Below, in pieces: positions 12,501-24,621 of a stretch of 64,000 nucleotides of DNA. Numbering within the stretch: the first letter of the stretch is position 1; each line of letters starts with the position of its first letter. The DNA is taken from contig NC_064218.1 in NCBI RefSeq assembly GCF_023101765.2, forward strand, positions 9,176,001 through 9,240,000, given 5' to 3'. Below the pieces are notes generated by a model. That model worked only from the letters and a program-made list of their open reading frames with translations. It did no database searches and had not been told where the DNA came from. The position numbers and the translations under genes were made by a program. Origin of the DNA: Spodoptera frugiperda (taxonomy: Eukaryota; Arthropoda; Insecta; Lepidoptera; Noctuidae).

Positions 12501-15500
12501 ACATCCTAATGTGGAGCAACGTTTTTTTAAAAAAAGAAAAGTCTTTGACCACCTAATATTATACCAATTATTATCACCAAGCACAACAAAGCACTTTAAA
12601 ACGACCAGCAAAACACGTAATTTAAACTTTAAAGTGCATTGAGAAAGTCGAATTTCGCTTAAGTATGAGCAAACAAAGAAATTGCAGCTTCATCGATGAT
12701 TGTCCTGCGCAGACGTGTAGTGTATCGTCAGTCGTCTGCACCAGTCTCAATCCTGACCCACTTAAACCCCGTTACACCGCTCTTCGTACGCAGCAATATT
12801 ATATGCACTTGATATACAAGATGCTGGTGAAAACTGAAGTTGTACAGCCGCGACAGCAAATATATGTGAATGTAAATCGCAAACGACCTAATAGGTTCTA
12901 TATGTAGATGTAGATTTTCTCGCCAATGTAACTAGACTAGTTGAACTAGACACATTGGTCAGCTATGTGAAAAGTTAGGACGCAAGAAGGAGTTTATAGT
13001 ACCTAGTTTATGAGAGAAAGGAATTATGGTCAATTTTGTGTTTAAACGGAAAGGTTAATTTGAAATGGAAAACAATCATAATTAAATGTTTAAACTTTCC
13101 TATCGTAAACCTACCTAAACAATTTTATTTACGAAGGCTTTAAACCTTAATAAATGTACATCATTGAAATGAAACATGAACAATTTAAAACAAGATACAA
13201 TTGTACATAGAAGACTTGTATGTCGCAATATATTTGCTTAATTATCATAAAACATAATACCTAATGTTGGTAAATATTCGGAATGGACATATGTACGTGT
13301 CAATTTTACCGGATTACAAAAACGGGACAGAGTATAAATAAAAGTATTGTCGCAAAGTATTCTCTCCGTACACTAGCGCTTAGATGAGACAAAAGACGAT
13401 GTGGAAATTGCGAATGATTATAAACATAAAGTAACTTGAAACTGAAATTACTGTAGATCTATAAAGCATAAATGGAATGCCCATTCACTTGATAAAAAGT
13501 CTCTGAACAACCACAACCGACTTGTTACTCGACTACGCGGGCAAAAAGGAGGGTTATGATTTCAAACAGCATGTTTCAATAAGTATTAATAAATACAACT
13601 TGTCTGTCTGTTTATGATGCGCACTGTACTTTATTACCTTCGGCTATTTATTACTCGATTTAAGTTATTACTCGAAGACCGTTTAAAGCGATTTAATGGA
13701 TAACGGGCAATGTTATGGAAATTAGTTTCTTAAAGTGGTTTTGTCTTACAAACGTAGGTAGCCTGTATCAAAAGTTACTTCGAGTGAAGCAATAGAATGT
13801 TTGGTACGCCGCACTTAAAATGTAATTTTTTAAGGATTTTTTTGGAATTCATATTGCAATGTCATTTTTTTGTATAAATACCGTAAAACATGGCAACTTT
13901 ACCATATTTTGGAACAAAAATCGAAATATATTTTTAACCATAAACGCATAGAAACCAAAACTATATATTTAGAATTGTGTCTATCTGGCTCACTTTACCG
14001 TAATGTCATTATATACAAACGCTTATAGCCGTAGTAAAGAAAAAACAACTAAAGATACCAAATTTTTGGCAATTACGCGCCGTATTCATCGTGTATTGCA
14101 TATTAAAGAGTTGTTGATACAGAGGGCTTCATTAGGACCTCTTCGTATTATAATGCAAACAATATGAGAAATCTATAAAGATAACGGCTACACAGACAGT
14201 CGAAGTTGCCACGGGTTTCATCGTAATTTACATTAATTTGTTACGCTCGTCAAAAAATGAGAATTATTTTTATGACATGTATATTTAAAAAAAAAAATTA
14301 TAAACCTTAAACCTAAAGTAAAAAAAAGCATAAATATCTGACATAAATATTGTTCCCTTTTAAACTAAATTAAGTTCTAAAATTTTAAGTATTTATGTTT
14401 AAAATTGTAAAAAAAGGCTACAAAATAATGTTTAATCTTTTGACTTTTTAATTTTTTGACTTCACTATCTCCATAGCTAATTTTAACATTACTTTGTATA
14501 CTATTTATATTGTCTAACTCCGAATCTGCGGTTTTGTTTCATGTGAGCCAGGCTCTAAAACAAAAGGTATTATTAAATACATTATAACTTATCATCCAGG
14601 ATATTCACTATTATGCTGGGAAATTTAGGTCGAAAATGGTTACATACACACAAACAAGAAAAAAACATTTATTGCCAACCCTAACTGTAGGTAAAGTTGC
14701 CACAAAGCAGGCCGTGGCAACTTTACCTAATGTGTCAACATTACCGAAGCGATTATTTATCAATAAATTAAAGAAAAAGCAATTGCTGACATTACAACAG
14801 TAATCCCAACTATATTATACATTCAAGATCAAAATTTCACTCACCTGTGACATATAATTAAGGCTTGTGAGCACAATTTAGGAACTACTAACTTTTAGCA
14901 CATTTTCACGCATACATTGTGACGGCCATTACTTTAATAGCAGTCTTCGTCTACGCAAAATATAGTAAATATTTCCTTTTAATGTCTAAAAAATACTACT
15001 ATTACAAAACAGAATTCTAGTGGGTAGATTTTTAGATAAATGAGTTATACTGAATACCTATAGTATGGTAAAGTTGCCAAGGGTCCGGTAAAGTTGCCAT
15101 AGTTTACCGGTACTTATTTTGATTCATTGTCGCCACCGCTATCAATTCATAATATGATAATCAAGCATACTATATAGGTAGAGATTTCAATACAAATGCA
15201 AAAATATAGGAATAAATAACCCAGATCAGGTAATATCGAGTATCGAGTTATCCTACGCGGGATGCTGTCGAAACGAACTTGTTTATGAATGGCGCGCGTC
15301 CTTGCGCACACGCAGGTGACTGCCCTACCCGTAAACATGCGACTACCGACCCAATAACATGTGCATCTGTCATAATGTCTTCTTGCTTTTGTTTTAATGG
15401 CTGGATGCGCCTGCGCACCTGCCTCATCTCAACGCTGGGAGCTCGCAGTTTTACAAAGAGATTGTATGGGTAGTTAGAGTTAATTAAAAATGATATTAAT

Positions 15501-16090
15501 CGATCTGGGTATATAAACTGTTATTATATCTTAAAGAATAATACATTTTATTTGGGTTTGTGTGTGAGGTTCAGTCCCAGAATTAAAGAGTTATGCTACA
15601 AATTACACTTAACAAATTAGAAAAAAAAAATAGTACTGTTCTGCTACTATTTTCTGGACGGTAATAGTAAATCAATTAAGTATGTGATGCACTACGACAG
15701 GTAAAGCTAAGGTTTACTTTTTATAGAACTAGCAGAGTTACGAAATACAAACGTATTAAGAACTCATAAGAACATAACTGCACTGCACATGACAATGACA
15801 ATCACTAACAATAATTACACACACATTTACATAAAACACTTTATAACAATAATCTGTAGTAGAAATCAAAGTAATCAGTGTTAATGAAGCGTACTCATAA
15901 TGTTATCATAACGGCTTTACATAAGCCATGTGATCGCTTCCCAGGGCTCGACAAAAGAATTACTTCGCAACAAAAGAGGGAATTAAATATCAAAGGTAAC
16001 TGCGATCTAGCCTTGCATACGTAGGTAAGTATTTAATCAAGCTATGATTGGCTTGTTTATTATTTAAAAAAAAGTAAAATAACATTCTTG

Positions 16091-16276
16091 CTGACTGACT
16101 GCCTCGTTGTGGTCTAGTGGTCGCCGGACAAGGGGTCTCGGGTTTGGTTCACGGATTGGGCAAAGTATTACTGGGACGTTTTCGGTAGCACGGAGTCTGG
16201 AATTGTGCCTAGTATAATTATGGCAATATGCCACCCCTATTACATGGGACTTGTAACACAAATGGTGAAAAGTGGG
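16091..16276 (+). mobile_element. tRNA-derived SINE, partial
   Basis: Starts with CTGACTGACTGCCTCGTTG and GTGGTCTAGTGGTCG (A-box), then a degenerate B-box GGGTTTGGTTC. The body is shared with the full-length copy at 45008-45313: AAAGTATTACTG, GCACGG(a/g)(a/g)TCTGGAA, CCCCTATTACATGG and ATGGTGAAAAGTGGGT. The 3' third of the full-length copy is missing. Confidence 0.8.
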
Positions 16277-16857
16277 TAAACAAAAGTAACACTTGCTTTT
16301 GGAAGAAATTCTTACTGTTTTTATACATACAGAACCTTTTCAGTTGTGTAATTAAGAAGGACTAATCGGGACTATACATGGACAATATCGCATTACTCAC
16401 GAAAACTACGTGTTGTTCCAAAAATGTTTCCTCCTTTATACACATACCGTACTTTTCTTGAGTAGGTTTTATCTTTAAGTAATTTTATTATCACAGTAAT
16501 AGCTCCGTCACTGTTTCAAATTCAGTATCTTCTATGACATACTAGAGTTGGCAATCAGTAGGCTAAATTACTTGAAATTCGTACAAAAACGAATATTTAC
16601 TCAGCCACCTAGTTCCTAAACAGGAATCAAACTTCCTCGGTAAACGACAGGTGCGCGGGAGCATCTGCTGTAACGCAACGTTTTTATATTGGCTTCGCAG
16701 GTTTAATGAAACCAGCGCGGACGCATGGCGTGTTAAGTCTTGGAGTAACGATTGTCACTCAGCCTTTGTTTGAAGTTTAGAGTGCTTTTAGTTATGAAAT
16801 ATTGTACTGGTGATAAATTGTATTGTTTATAAGTCGATTTTGACATTTATGATTATT

Positions 16858-16949
16858 AACACATTGAACGCCATGGTTGTCACCGGTGACCGACGTTAGC
16901 GGAGGATTTGCCTTTAACAGTTTTCTATTGGCAGTCAAAGACTTAAAGA
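16858..16949. repeat. Dispersed repeat beginning AACACATTGAACGCC
   Basis: Begins AACACATTGAACGCC and ends TCTATTGGCAGTCAAAGACTTAA. The same ends occur at 23822-23883 with a shorter middle, and a decayed version of the right half lies at about 27838-27892 inside a Usp14 intron. No coding capacity; the class is unknown. Confidence 0.6.
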
Positions 16950-17190
16950 TATTTATGATTATTAAACTGACTTTGGTTTTGAGAAGTTTCCAGTTTTCTA
17001 CTTATTAACCAATGAACCATACAGAAATATAGACAAAACAAGTAACTGTTAGCCAGCCAGTGCTTATTTTGTTCATTCTAATATCAATTTAGATTTATGT
17101 GACACATAATTATGACATAACGTGGTGAAATTCGATATTAAAGTAGATGTTAAGCGAATGACCCCAACAGGCAGTATAAACATCACTATA

Positions 17191-17343
17191 AGGGTCAGTT
17201 TATATCTGACGTAAAATACGTCGAACGTATCATCGGTCGTACTGACGTATCATCGGTTGAGTGTGAACGGTCAACTGTTTTTCTATACATTTGTCTGTTC
17301 TGGCGTTACGCGACGCATGTTCCATCAGATATGAATCGACTCT
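17191..17343. mobile_element. MITE-like element with inverted ends
   Basis: The left end AGGGTCAGTTTATATCTGAC is the imperfect inverse of the right end GTCAGATATGAATCGACTCT-type sequence (about 16 of 21 positions agree). The 153-base body is rich in CGTATCATCGGT and TACGTCG repeats. No open frame. The target-site duplication is not clear. Confidence 0.5.
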
Positions 17344-17391
17344 ATTGCCACTGATATCCTAACCGAATGTTCGTTAAATACTGTTCGACTT

Positions 17392-17536
17392 TTTTTAAAG
17401 GAGGAAAATCATCCAATGACTTCTCCCGCCTTGGGCGAGAGGGAGTGTCAGACTCTTACTAACTAAAACCCACCCTATTCCTACTCCTGCTTTTCGAGCC
17501 TGAGCCCTGGTAAACCCGCTAGGTAGTCCGCAGCTC
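17392..17536 (-). mobile_element. R1-clade LINE 3' tail with 16-bp target duplication
   Basis: Minus-strand 5'-truncated copy of the R1-type tail family. A perfect 16-base duplication, AAATACTGTTCGACTT, lies at 17376-17391 and again at 17537-17552. The element ends just upstream of GCTGCGGACTACCTAGCGGG on its own strand. Confidence 0.92.
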
Positions 17537-18173
17537 AAATACTGTTCGACTTACGCAGAAGATATTATAGAACACTAATACTTCAAGTACATGAACAAAC
17601 ACAGGTACACTCTCTGTTCGCTCATTCCCAAACATCGTAAACTAAAAGCAACGACTGTTACTGTCTGACTGACTACAGTAAGTTGACAATAAACCTAGTT
17701 AATTACACAATAAAGGAAGACTGCGAAGTACTTCAGTAATGAGGTTAATTAAGTGCATAATAAAAGTTATTGCATGAGCTGCTGTGCAATTGTACGAACT
17801 TAGTATTTTACAAAATTTTTTTGATTACAGCAACTTATGAGAAAATGGTACATTATATTTCATTATAATTTCAGACTTAATAGTTCCGCTTCAGGATAAA
17901 GGTCTCTTTTTCATAATCACGTATATGGATTAATTAATTGATTAATTGAAATTAAATTGCCTTGACGGTGTACTACTCTGTTTATAAAGTTTTCTGTAGT
18001 CCACCCTTACAAGTTTTCTTTTCTATTACATTAGTAAAAAATATAAAATTTTCATGGTCAAAGATTCAGAGTACCTTCACTTAGGGTCTGGAAGCATTCA
18101 GTTAACTCCAGGGGAAACGCCGTAATAACGCGACGCCTGCGCCTAGTTGCGGCATAAGTATTCGAGTGCCTAA

Positions 18174-18337
18174 GGGGCGGGGGCGGGGGCGGGGGGATCG
18201 TCAATTGGCTTCTTCTGTATTGGGCGAGGCGAGTGAGTATCATGTCAGTCTCTTACTGACTAAAAACCACCCCGTTCCTACTCCTGCTTTTCGAGCTGGA
18301 CCCCCGGTAAACCCACTAGGTAATCCGCAACTCCGGA
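18174..18337 (-). mobile_element. R1-clade LINE tail ending in a GGGGGC repeat
   Basis: Minus-strand copy of the tail family with the usual TCTTACTGACTAAAAACCA block. Where other copies carry a T-run on the plus strand, this one has four G-runs separated by single C (18174-18196), a strong G-quadruplex-type simple repeat. The tail seems to have been lost and replaced. Confidence 0.75.
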
Positions 18338-18843
18338 TTTTCGAACACCTATGCTGGACAAAACCTATGCTGGGCACTAAGAGCGCGTAAACAAAAGTGC
18401 TAATATACAAATTAAATCATTTATTGTTCTTTAAATTAAAACGATAAAGAATGTTTAGATACTTATGAAGTTAATTAATAAAGTTAATTACGTGTAAAGT
18501 GTAATTTAATTAGCTGAAATATTTACACGCGACGTTTAGAGATTCCACACCTATGTGTTATAATGGAGATTGCTGTTTGTAGCTTGAAGCCAACATAAAG
18601 TTTATGATTCGATAGCCATTAATTATTGCTTGACCATTAATGGTAGCCATAAAATAATTAAATTAGAAAGTTTTAACTTATTATTATTATTAATTAGTAC
18701 TTAACACATGTTAGGGTTTTCCTAAAGGTGTTGTAAAATGTAAAATTAACTTTAAAAAATCGATAATTTTTCACTTGAATCAAGACACTTAAATTCAAAA
18801 CTATTAAACTACCAAACTAATTAGGTATTAGATTTAGATTTCA

Positions 18844-19047
18844 GCCATGATCGTCCCACTTCAGAGCAAAGGCCTCTCTACCCTCCTTCCACTCCTCTCT
18901 CTAACTAATTAGGTATACACACAGTAATTTAAACATGGCCCCATAGTAGCTATGATCGCCCCATTGTAGGGTAAAGTCCTCCCTACCCTCCTTCCACTCC
19001 TCTCTCTAACTAATCAGGTATACACACAGTAATTTAAACATGGCCCC
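18844..19047. repeat. Direct tandem duplication, two ~99-bp units
   Basis: 18844-18942 and 18949-19047 are near-identical. Both contain TACCCTCCTTCCACTCCTCT followed by AACTAAT(t/c)AGGTATACAC and AATTTAAACATGGCCCC. The first ~30 bases of the unit are more diverged (ATGATCGTCCCACTTCAGAG versus ATGATCGCCCCATTGTAGGG). Confidence 0.85.
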
Positions 19048-20935
19048 TACTTCAACGCAGAAACCAATCACAGTATGAAATGATTACTATCATTAAATAA
19101 ATTCTCGATGTTATATATTTAACCGTTAATTAAATCGATAAACAACTTTCCGAATTAATTGAAAGTTTACTCCAGTTAACTGTGTAACCGGCCCTTGTTT
19201 AATTTAAACACGGTAACCATGGTAACCCACTTTTACTTTAACAACACCGAGAAGTCACCATAAATCATCAAATTGATGACTATAGACGCTTCCGTTCAAC
19301 GTTTCCGTATTTTACATAACATTAAATGTTACACTGCAGAGATTTAATCACGTTACCCATTGTAACATGTTACATGATGTAACACTGTTAATGAATGGTA
19401 GCATTAGTAATGTTACGAAATGTCACATTCATGACTTTACATTTTAACGTTATAATGTTGTAAATGGCATGTGAACATGTCCGTAGATTACGTGGCGCAA
19501 GTAATTTGTCTTGTTTATGTTCGTACAAAATGATAAAACTGTGACCCTACCTCGTTCATCATCATGATGCCGTCGTTATGTCACTATTATGTAAAGATGT
19601 CATCTCTGATATATTTACGATGAGGAAAAATATTTTTTTTGTGTATTTAGATCATGTCGAGTTCTTTGAAATATCATATCCGATTATACATATTTTAATA
19701 GTAAGATTTGCATAAATTATTATTTTCAAATCTTAATTTGAAAAAGCTATAAATGTTATTTAACGTCTTTTTAACGATAGTGTACGGACTCGAAGATAGC
19801 TTCGTTTTATAAATTTATTTATTTGCTCAATAAAATAATAAAAATAAATTGAATCGCGCGGTTACTATGATTAATGCGCGCGTTGATGTCTTTTGTACTG
19901 CACATTGAATCTGATATATATTTTTTATTTCTTTGGGTTTCGAGTAACAGTACGATGTTATACGAATATGATATAATTAGTTAAGGAGTCGGAGGCACAA
20001 AGCGTGAACCGTGACGCCTCTGGACGACGACCCAGTAGCCACTGCCGAATTTGTACACACTATTTTGATCCTATACACTTCTTTTTACATTTTGGAGCTT
20101 TTTATATCAATGTTACAAGTTTTAAATTGAAAAAGGTGGAATAGAAAGCCATAATAGCACCTGCGATCATTATTATAATCTTGTACTGTACATAATTCAA
20201 ATTATGGTATTTTTTTGTAACTTGAACTGACGTAGCTGAAAATTTAAGAAGTCGTACGTAAGCTAAGCTAAACTAAGATGTATACGTATAAGTACATTGA
20301 CAATTAAAGTTTTGATCATGAAACGTTAAAAATATATACCGTAATACATAAAGCATTCTTACATTAAACTTTTTGGTAAAACATACAATGCAATGACGTC
20401 AATTTTTGTTTAGATGCACTTTACCTCTATGAATAAGCAGAGGTGAGATTAATTGAGAAAAGCTCTACTAGTTCTAGTCACAGAGGGATTTTTAGAAAGT
20501 TCTAGTAGATACTTTTTTTTTAGATAATTTAGTATGTTTCATGATAGATTTTAAAAAAAAAGTTAGAGGTGTGATGTGTTCAATGATAAATCAGATATTT
20601 CCGATGTTCTCACTAATATTATTAATGAGTTCGTTACGTGATGTTTCCTCGCTGCTATAAATCAAGCTATTTATTAACTAGAGTCGAGCTAAGTTAGCTA
20701 TTTGTTACTTATACTCATGATTTATTAGCGAAAGTTCGCGAGATTGTAATCCACAAACAGATATGTTAGCAATACGATCCTCGGTAGACAACGTTCTTGT
20801 GTATATGTGTGTGTTTCACTGATGTGTACTAACTAGTGCCAAGCAAAGGGCCTCAGCATATAATAATAATTATTTATGTTAATCACTTTTGTAATCGGTG
20901 CAAATAAACTGTTTTTCTTTCTTTCTATATGGCCT

Positions 20936-21036
20936 GTACCCTTAGTAGCAGCTTGCTTTACGTTTAAAGTTATCGAAACGAAAGCGCGTTCGGCGCTGAT
21001 TGGCCGGCTCGAACAAACCAACTAATTAGAACTCTT
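20936..21036. mobile_element. Truncated MITE of the GTACCCTTAGTA family
   Basis: Begins GTACCCTTAGTAGCAGCTTG and shares CTTTACGTTTAAAGT, ATCGAAACGA, GCGTTCGGCG and CTGATTGGCCGGCT with the complete copy at 48737-48861. The inverted right end is missing; an R1-type LINE tail begins about where it should be. Confidence 0.7.
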
Positions 21037-21038
21037 GA

Positions 21039-21085
21039 TCTCACTCAAGGAGAAGTAACTGGATGATGTTTTCCCCTCAAAAAAA
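21039..21085 (+). mobile_element. Very short R1-clade LINE tail
   Basis: Only about the last 47 bases of the tail family remain: CTCAAGGAGAAGTAACTGG, ATGATGTTTTCCCCTC and an A-run. It abuts the truncated MITE at 20936-21036, so insertion of this tail probably accompanied loss of the MITE's right end. Confidence 0.65.
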
Positions 21086-21413
21086 GGCAGTCAGTAGTTT
21101 TGGGCTTATTGATCTTTAAATTTCTCAGTTAAAACTTGAGAACATAATTACATAATGGCAATCAAGCTATAAGAGGAAAAACCTATCTCTAGAAAGCATG
21201 CGGTGTCAATGAATTGTATAAAAAGCGTTAAACAAAGTCTATTTATTATAGTTTCATTGGCTATTAATATATGTTCAGAATCGTAAGATGTTATTAAATT
21301 AGATATTGATAACTGTCTTGGATCGCGCAATGAAATAAATCAGATGATATTATTAGAGAGAAGAAAAAGAAAAATAAAAGCAGTGTGGTGTCAGGAGCTC
21401 GTTTACATATTTT

Positions 21414-21527
21414 GAGGACCCGGTGCTCTTTACAGGTGCCGATGGAGACTGCCACGTTGGCATTAGGGTGGGAAAAAATCCCATAGTTCCTAGTCTTTCG
21501 CCCCAAACAGGTCATTAAAAAAAGGTG
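21414..21527 (+). mobile_element. Non-LTR retrotransposon 3' fragment, second family
   Basis: GAGGACCCGGTGCTCTTTACAGGTG and the following TCCCATAGTTCCTAGTCTTT match, on the opposite strand, the element at 39527-39725 (GAGGACTCGGTGCCCTTTAC and TCCCTAGTCTTTTATCCCC). It ends in AAAAAAAGG. A different LINE family from the R1-type tails. Confidence 0.6.
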
Positions 21528-22256
21528 CAAATAAAAGTAGTGCGGTAACCACGTCGAAAAAAACAAAAACAATTGCATAATCTGTGGGGAGTAATTCCGG
21601 ATTTAAATAGTTAGTGTTTTAGTTAATGCATATGAATAAATTATAGTTTGGAGCAATGGAAAATTTTAAATAAAAGATACATAAATTACACATTAGGTAA
21701 TTTATTTATGCATGTAAACTGGCGCGGCGGCATGATGAATGCTATCTAATCTAGGCCGAATATTCATAATTATGTAACTATTTAAACGATAACTTACACT
21801 TAACTAATAATAATAAATTAAATCAATCTACCTAATACATTCAAGTTATTTATTTCAAATGTCTCCATGCAAGTTTTTTGCGCACCTTATAAACCCATAT
21901 TTTTGTTCCTGGTATTATAATATTTTAAATTGCTATCAACTAGGTCCCGTAATAATTATCAATTAAGGATACATCCATAAATAAAATATAAAAAAGCCAA
22001 TAATAATTGTTGAAAGAATAAATAACTACCTACTTATTGATTGATTAATTTCATCACTATCATACACATTATTATTACCTATACTTAAATAGAGTGGATT
22101 GACTAATTTGTTATAACGGTCCATTATTTTAAAAATATTTCGGACCACGAATCACGAGTAGGTTTAAAAGAGTCATTAGGGACATTTTAAAAATTCAAAG
22201 CAAACTAAATCTAACTGTAACTGGTGTCTAAACCAAAGGCTTGACACTAAGCATAC

Positions 22257-22393
22257 TTTTTTTTTGAGGGGGAAAATCATCCATTGACTTCTCTCGCCTT
22301 GGGCGAGGCAATAGGGAATGTTAGACTCTTACTGAATAAAAACTACGCCGTACCTACTCCTGCTTTTCGAACCGGCAGTCCGCAACTCAGGCT
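22257..22393 (-). mobile_element. 5'-truncated R1-clade LINE 3' tail
   Basis: Minus-strand copy: T-run, TGAGGGGGAAAATCATCCA, then the GCCTTGGGCGAGGC stem and CTCTTACTGAATAAAAACTA. More diverged than other copies and missing the GGGCTCC part of the 5' portion, so probably older. Confidence 0.75.
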
Positions 22394-22724
22394 AAAGCTA
22401 CCCGACTAAGTAGAGTTTAGATCACTACATAAATACTACAATATGTGTAGTGACCAGAAGTTGTACCACATATTGAAACCACGAGCTTAATTGGTCTGTG
22501 GTTAGAGACTATAGTTGGTGGTGATCAGTAACCTAATGTGTAGAAGTTAATTAGATACCTAACTCATTGATCACAATGAAGAGATAGTAAATTACCTACA
22601 GTAGAAGAGCAAGACAGGGTGATTGATGATTGATTATAACTGGTCGTAATTTGGGTAAAATAAAAAATGCAACAACGTGATTGAATTGTTGGTCTAGTTC
22701 TAGTCTTTATTATATATAAAAAGA

Positions 22725-22852
22725 GCAATTGCTGTTCGTTAGTCTCGCTAAAATTAGATTTGGCTAATTTGGGTCTTGAATTATTCGTCGAAGTTCAAGG
22801 AAGGTGAGAAAAAAATGATTGAGGCGGTACGAAGTTTGCTGGGTCAGCTAGT
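22725..22852 (+). mobile_element. Dispersed LINE-like fragment
   Basis: Similar to 30491-30635 in the eighth Usp14 intron. Shared blocks are ATTGCTGTT(c/t)GTTAGTCTCGCTA, GATTTGGC(a/t)AAT, GGTCTT(g/a)AATTATT and AGTTTGC(t/c)GGGTCAGC. This is a familiar LINE 3' region of noctuid-type genomes, an inference from memory. Confidence 0.5.
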
Positions 22853-23821
22853 TATTTTATGATTAAGGATAATAAAGTATTAAAAGTTTTTTAGGTCAGA
22901 ATAGTATTGTCTACTTTTCCATTCTCTCTTACCACGTGTCATCAATCACCAATCCTCTTTATTCTTTCATAATCTCATACAATTCTTTCAAGGTTAGATA
23001 CTTTTATTTAGTTAAAAAATAAATTATTTACTCATTTACTTCACACTTTTTAATATTCTATAAGTCCCATAGCAGTCCAAAAGGGGCAGGCAGAAATGGA
23101 CATAGTAGCGTGTAGCGAAAAATTACTTAATGTGAAAGGTTTATTGGTACCTCTGTCCTCCTCTTCAGGGCACTGTATGCCATATAAAGTTACAGCCTGT
23201 ATACTACTATAGAGGTACTATGTACATGTCACTGTCAGTGGGCACCATGTGCTTTGATCGTTTAGGTATGATTAGCTTTACCTTATATGTATTATGTAAT
23301 TTCCCGCGAATGGTGATAAGCTCTCCATATTTGTACCTACGATAGATAAAATCCATGTATTAATTGACCATACTTTATTTATAGCAACTTTACTAAGTGT
23401 TAAAGACGACAATTATTATAAAACTTATCAAAAAATCACGCTTATATTTGAGTAGGTTGACAGAACTTAATGGTTATACCAATTCTATTTTACTATTTTG
23501 CAATCAGACCTTTTTAACAGCGATAGTTTTGAAATAACATGTGTCACAGTTTCGGGAATTGAACCCGAAAACTAATTCGATTCAGATTCTTAAAACCATT
23601 TTAAATTAATTTGAAACTACACTACGACTAATTTATTTATTTACAGTCAATAAGTACAAAAAACTGGTTTATTTAATTGGGTGGTCAGAGGAAACAAATG
23701 ACGGTCGGCGGGTAAACTCGATGTAGAGTATCCTTCGAGATTTACTTTTGATAAAATCGTTAAATATTGTGTCCTATTTCCATAATGCAATAAAGTATAA
23801 CATTGTATCTATATATCTTTT

Positions 23822-23883
23822 AACACATTGAACGCCGTGGTGGTCAGAGGTCAACAGTTGTCTATTGGCAGTCAAAGACTTAA
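23822..23883. repeat. Dispersed repeat beginning AACACATTGAACGCC
   Basis: Short version of the repeat at 16858-16949, with the same start (AACACATTGAACGCC) and the same end (CTATTGGCAGTCAAAGACTT) but about 30 internal bases lacking. Confidence 0.6.
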
Positions 23884-24389
23884 TAAAAAAAATACAGATC
23901 CGTACAAGCGTATATTCGGATGCCGTAATATGTCCATAATTAGGGTCATTCTTTCTTGCAAAATAATATACAAAAGAAAAATAAAAGAACTGAGTAAGCA
24001 GCTAGGTACCTAGTTTCATTTTTCCACATGAGTGGTTCATCTTTAATTGCTGATTACAAAACAGTCAAAACAATACCTACGTCTAAACGTTTCTACTAAA
24101 ACGTAAGTGAAAGTGTCTATTGATAAGAAAAGCCTCGGATTGCGAGCTCACCACGTAATTAATCATTCTTCAGCTTTTTGTGTTTGATTCCAAACTTTTT
24201 CGTGGAACCTACTTAGTGCCTTCTGCGGCGGTTCATTCAACAGTAGTTTTATTATTTCACTCGAGTTAGTTCTGTGAGAATCAGTCCGCAATTAAATTAT
24301 TGCGTCATTACTTGGTTTACTTTTTGGGACTTTTGGTACTTACATAGCAACTTTGGACGAATCGTAGGTATAGGTCTAATTAGAAACTA

Positions 24390-24621
24390 TGCAACGTCAC
24401 GCCTTTATCCCCGAAAGGGTAGGCAGAGGTGCACATTATAGGACGTAATGCCGCTATACAATGCACGCCCAATTTTCACCATTATTTTGTGTTTTAAGTC
24501 TCATGTAAAAGGGGTCCTATTGCCATATACCGGGCACAATTCCAGACTCCGTGTGAAAAGCCGAAAAAAGCACGGTAATCGAACCCGAGACCCTCGTCCA
24601 CTCGGCCAACGAGGCAGTCAG
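24390..24621 (-). mobile_element. tRNA-derived SINE with target-site duplication
   Basis: Minus-strand copy of the family at 45008-45313: B-box complement in TAATCGAACCCGAGACCC, A-box complement in CCACTCGGCCAACGAGGCAG, body complement CCTATTGCCATATACCGGGC, and a tail reading CACGCCTTTATCCCCGAA on the plus strand. A 13-base duplication (TAATTAGAAACTA at 24377-24389 and TAATCAGAAACTA at 24622-24634, one mismatch) flanks it. Confidence 0.88.

Larger units (their letters stand above)
10124..17190. other. Intergenic or intronic DNA, no supported gene
   Basis: AT-rich. Holds a tRNA-derived SINE (12366-12500), a second SINE (16091-16276), a cluster of GGTAAAGTTGCC motifs (13892-15099) and a short perfect hairpin at 11039-11068. 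An 80-codon open frame at 12665-12907 (+) has no recognisable domain and no supporting splice context. Confidence 0.55.

Noticed and set aside
12665..12907. An 80-residue protein
   Set aside because: It starts at an ATG but has no family resemblance, no neighbouring exons and ordinary base composition for the intergenic DNA.
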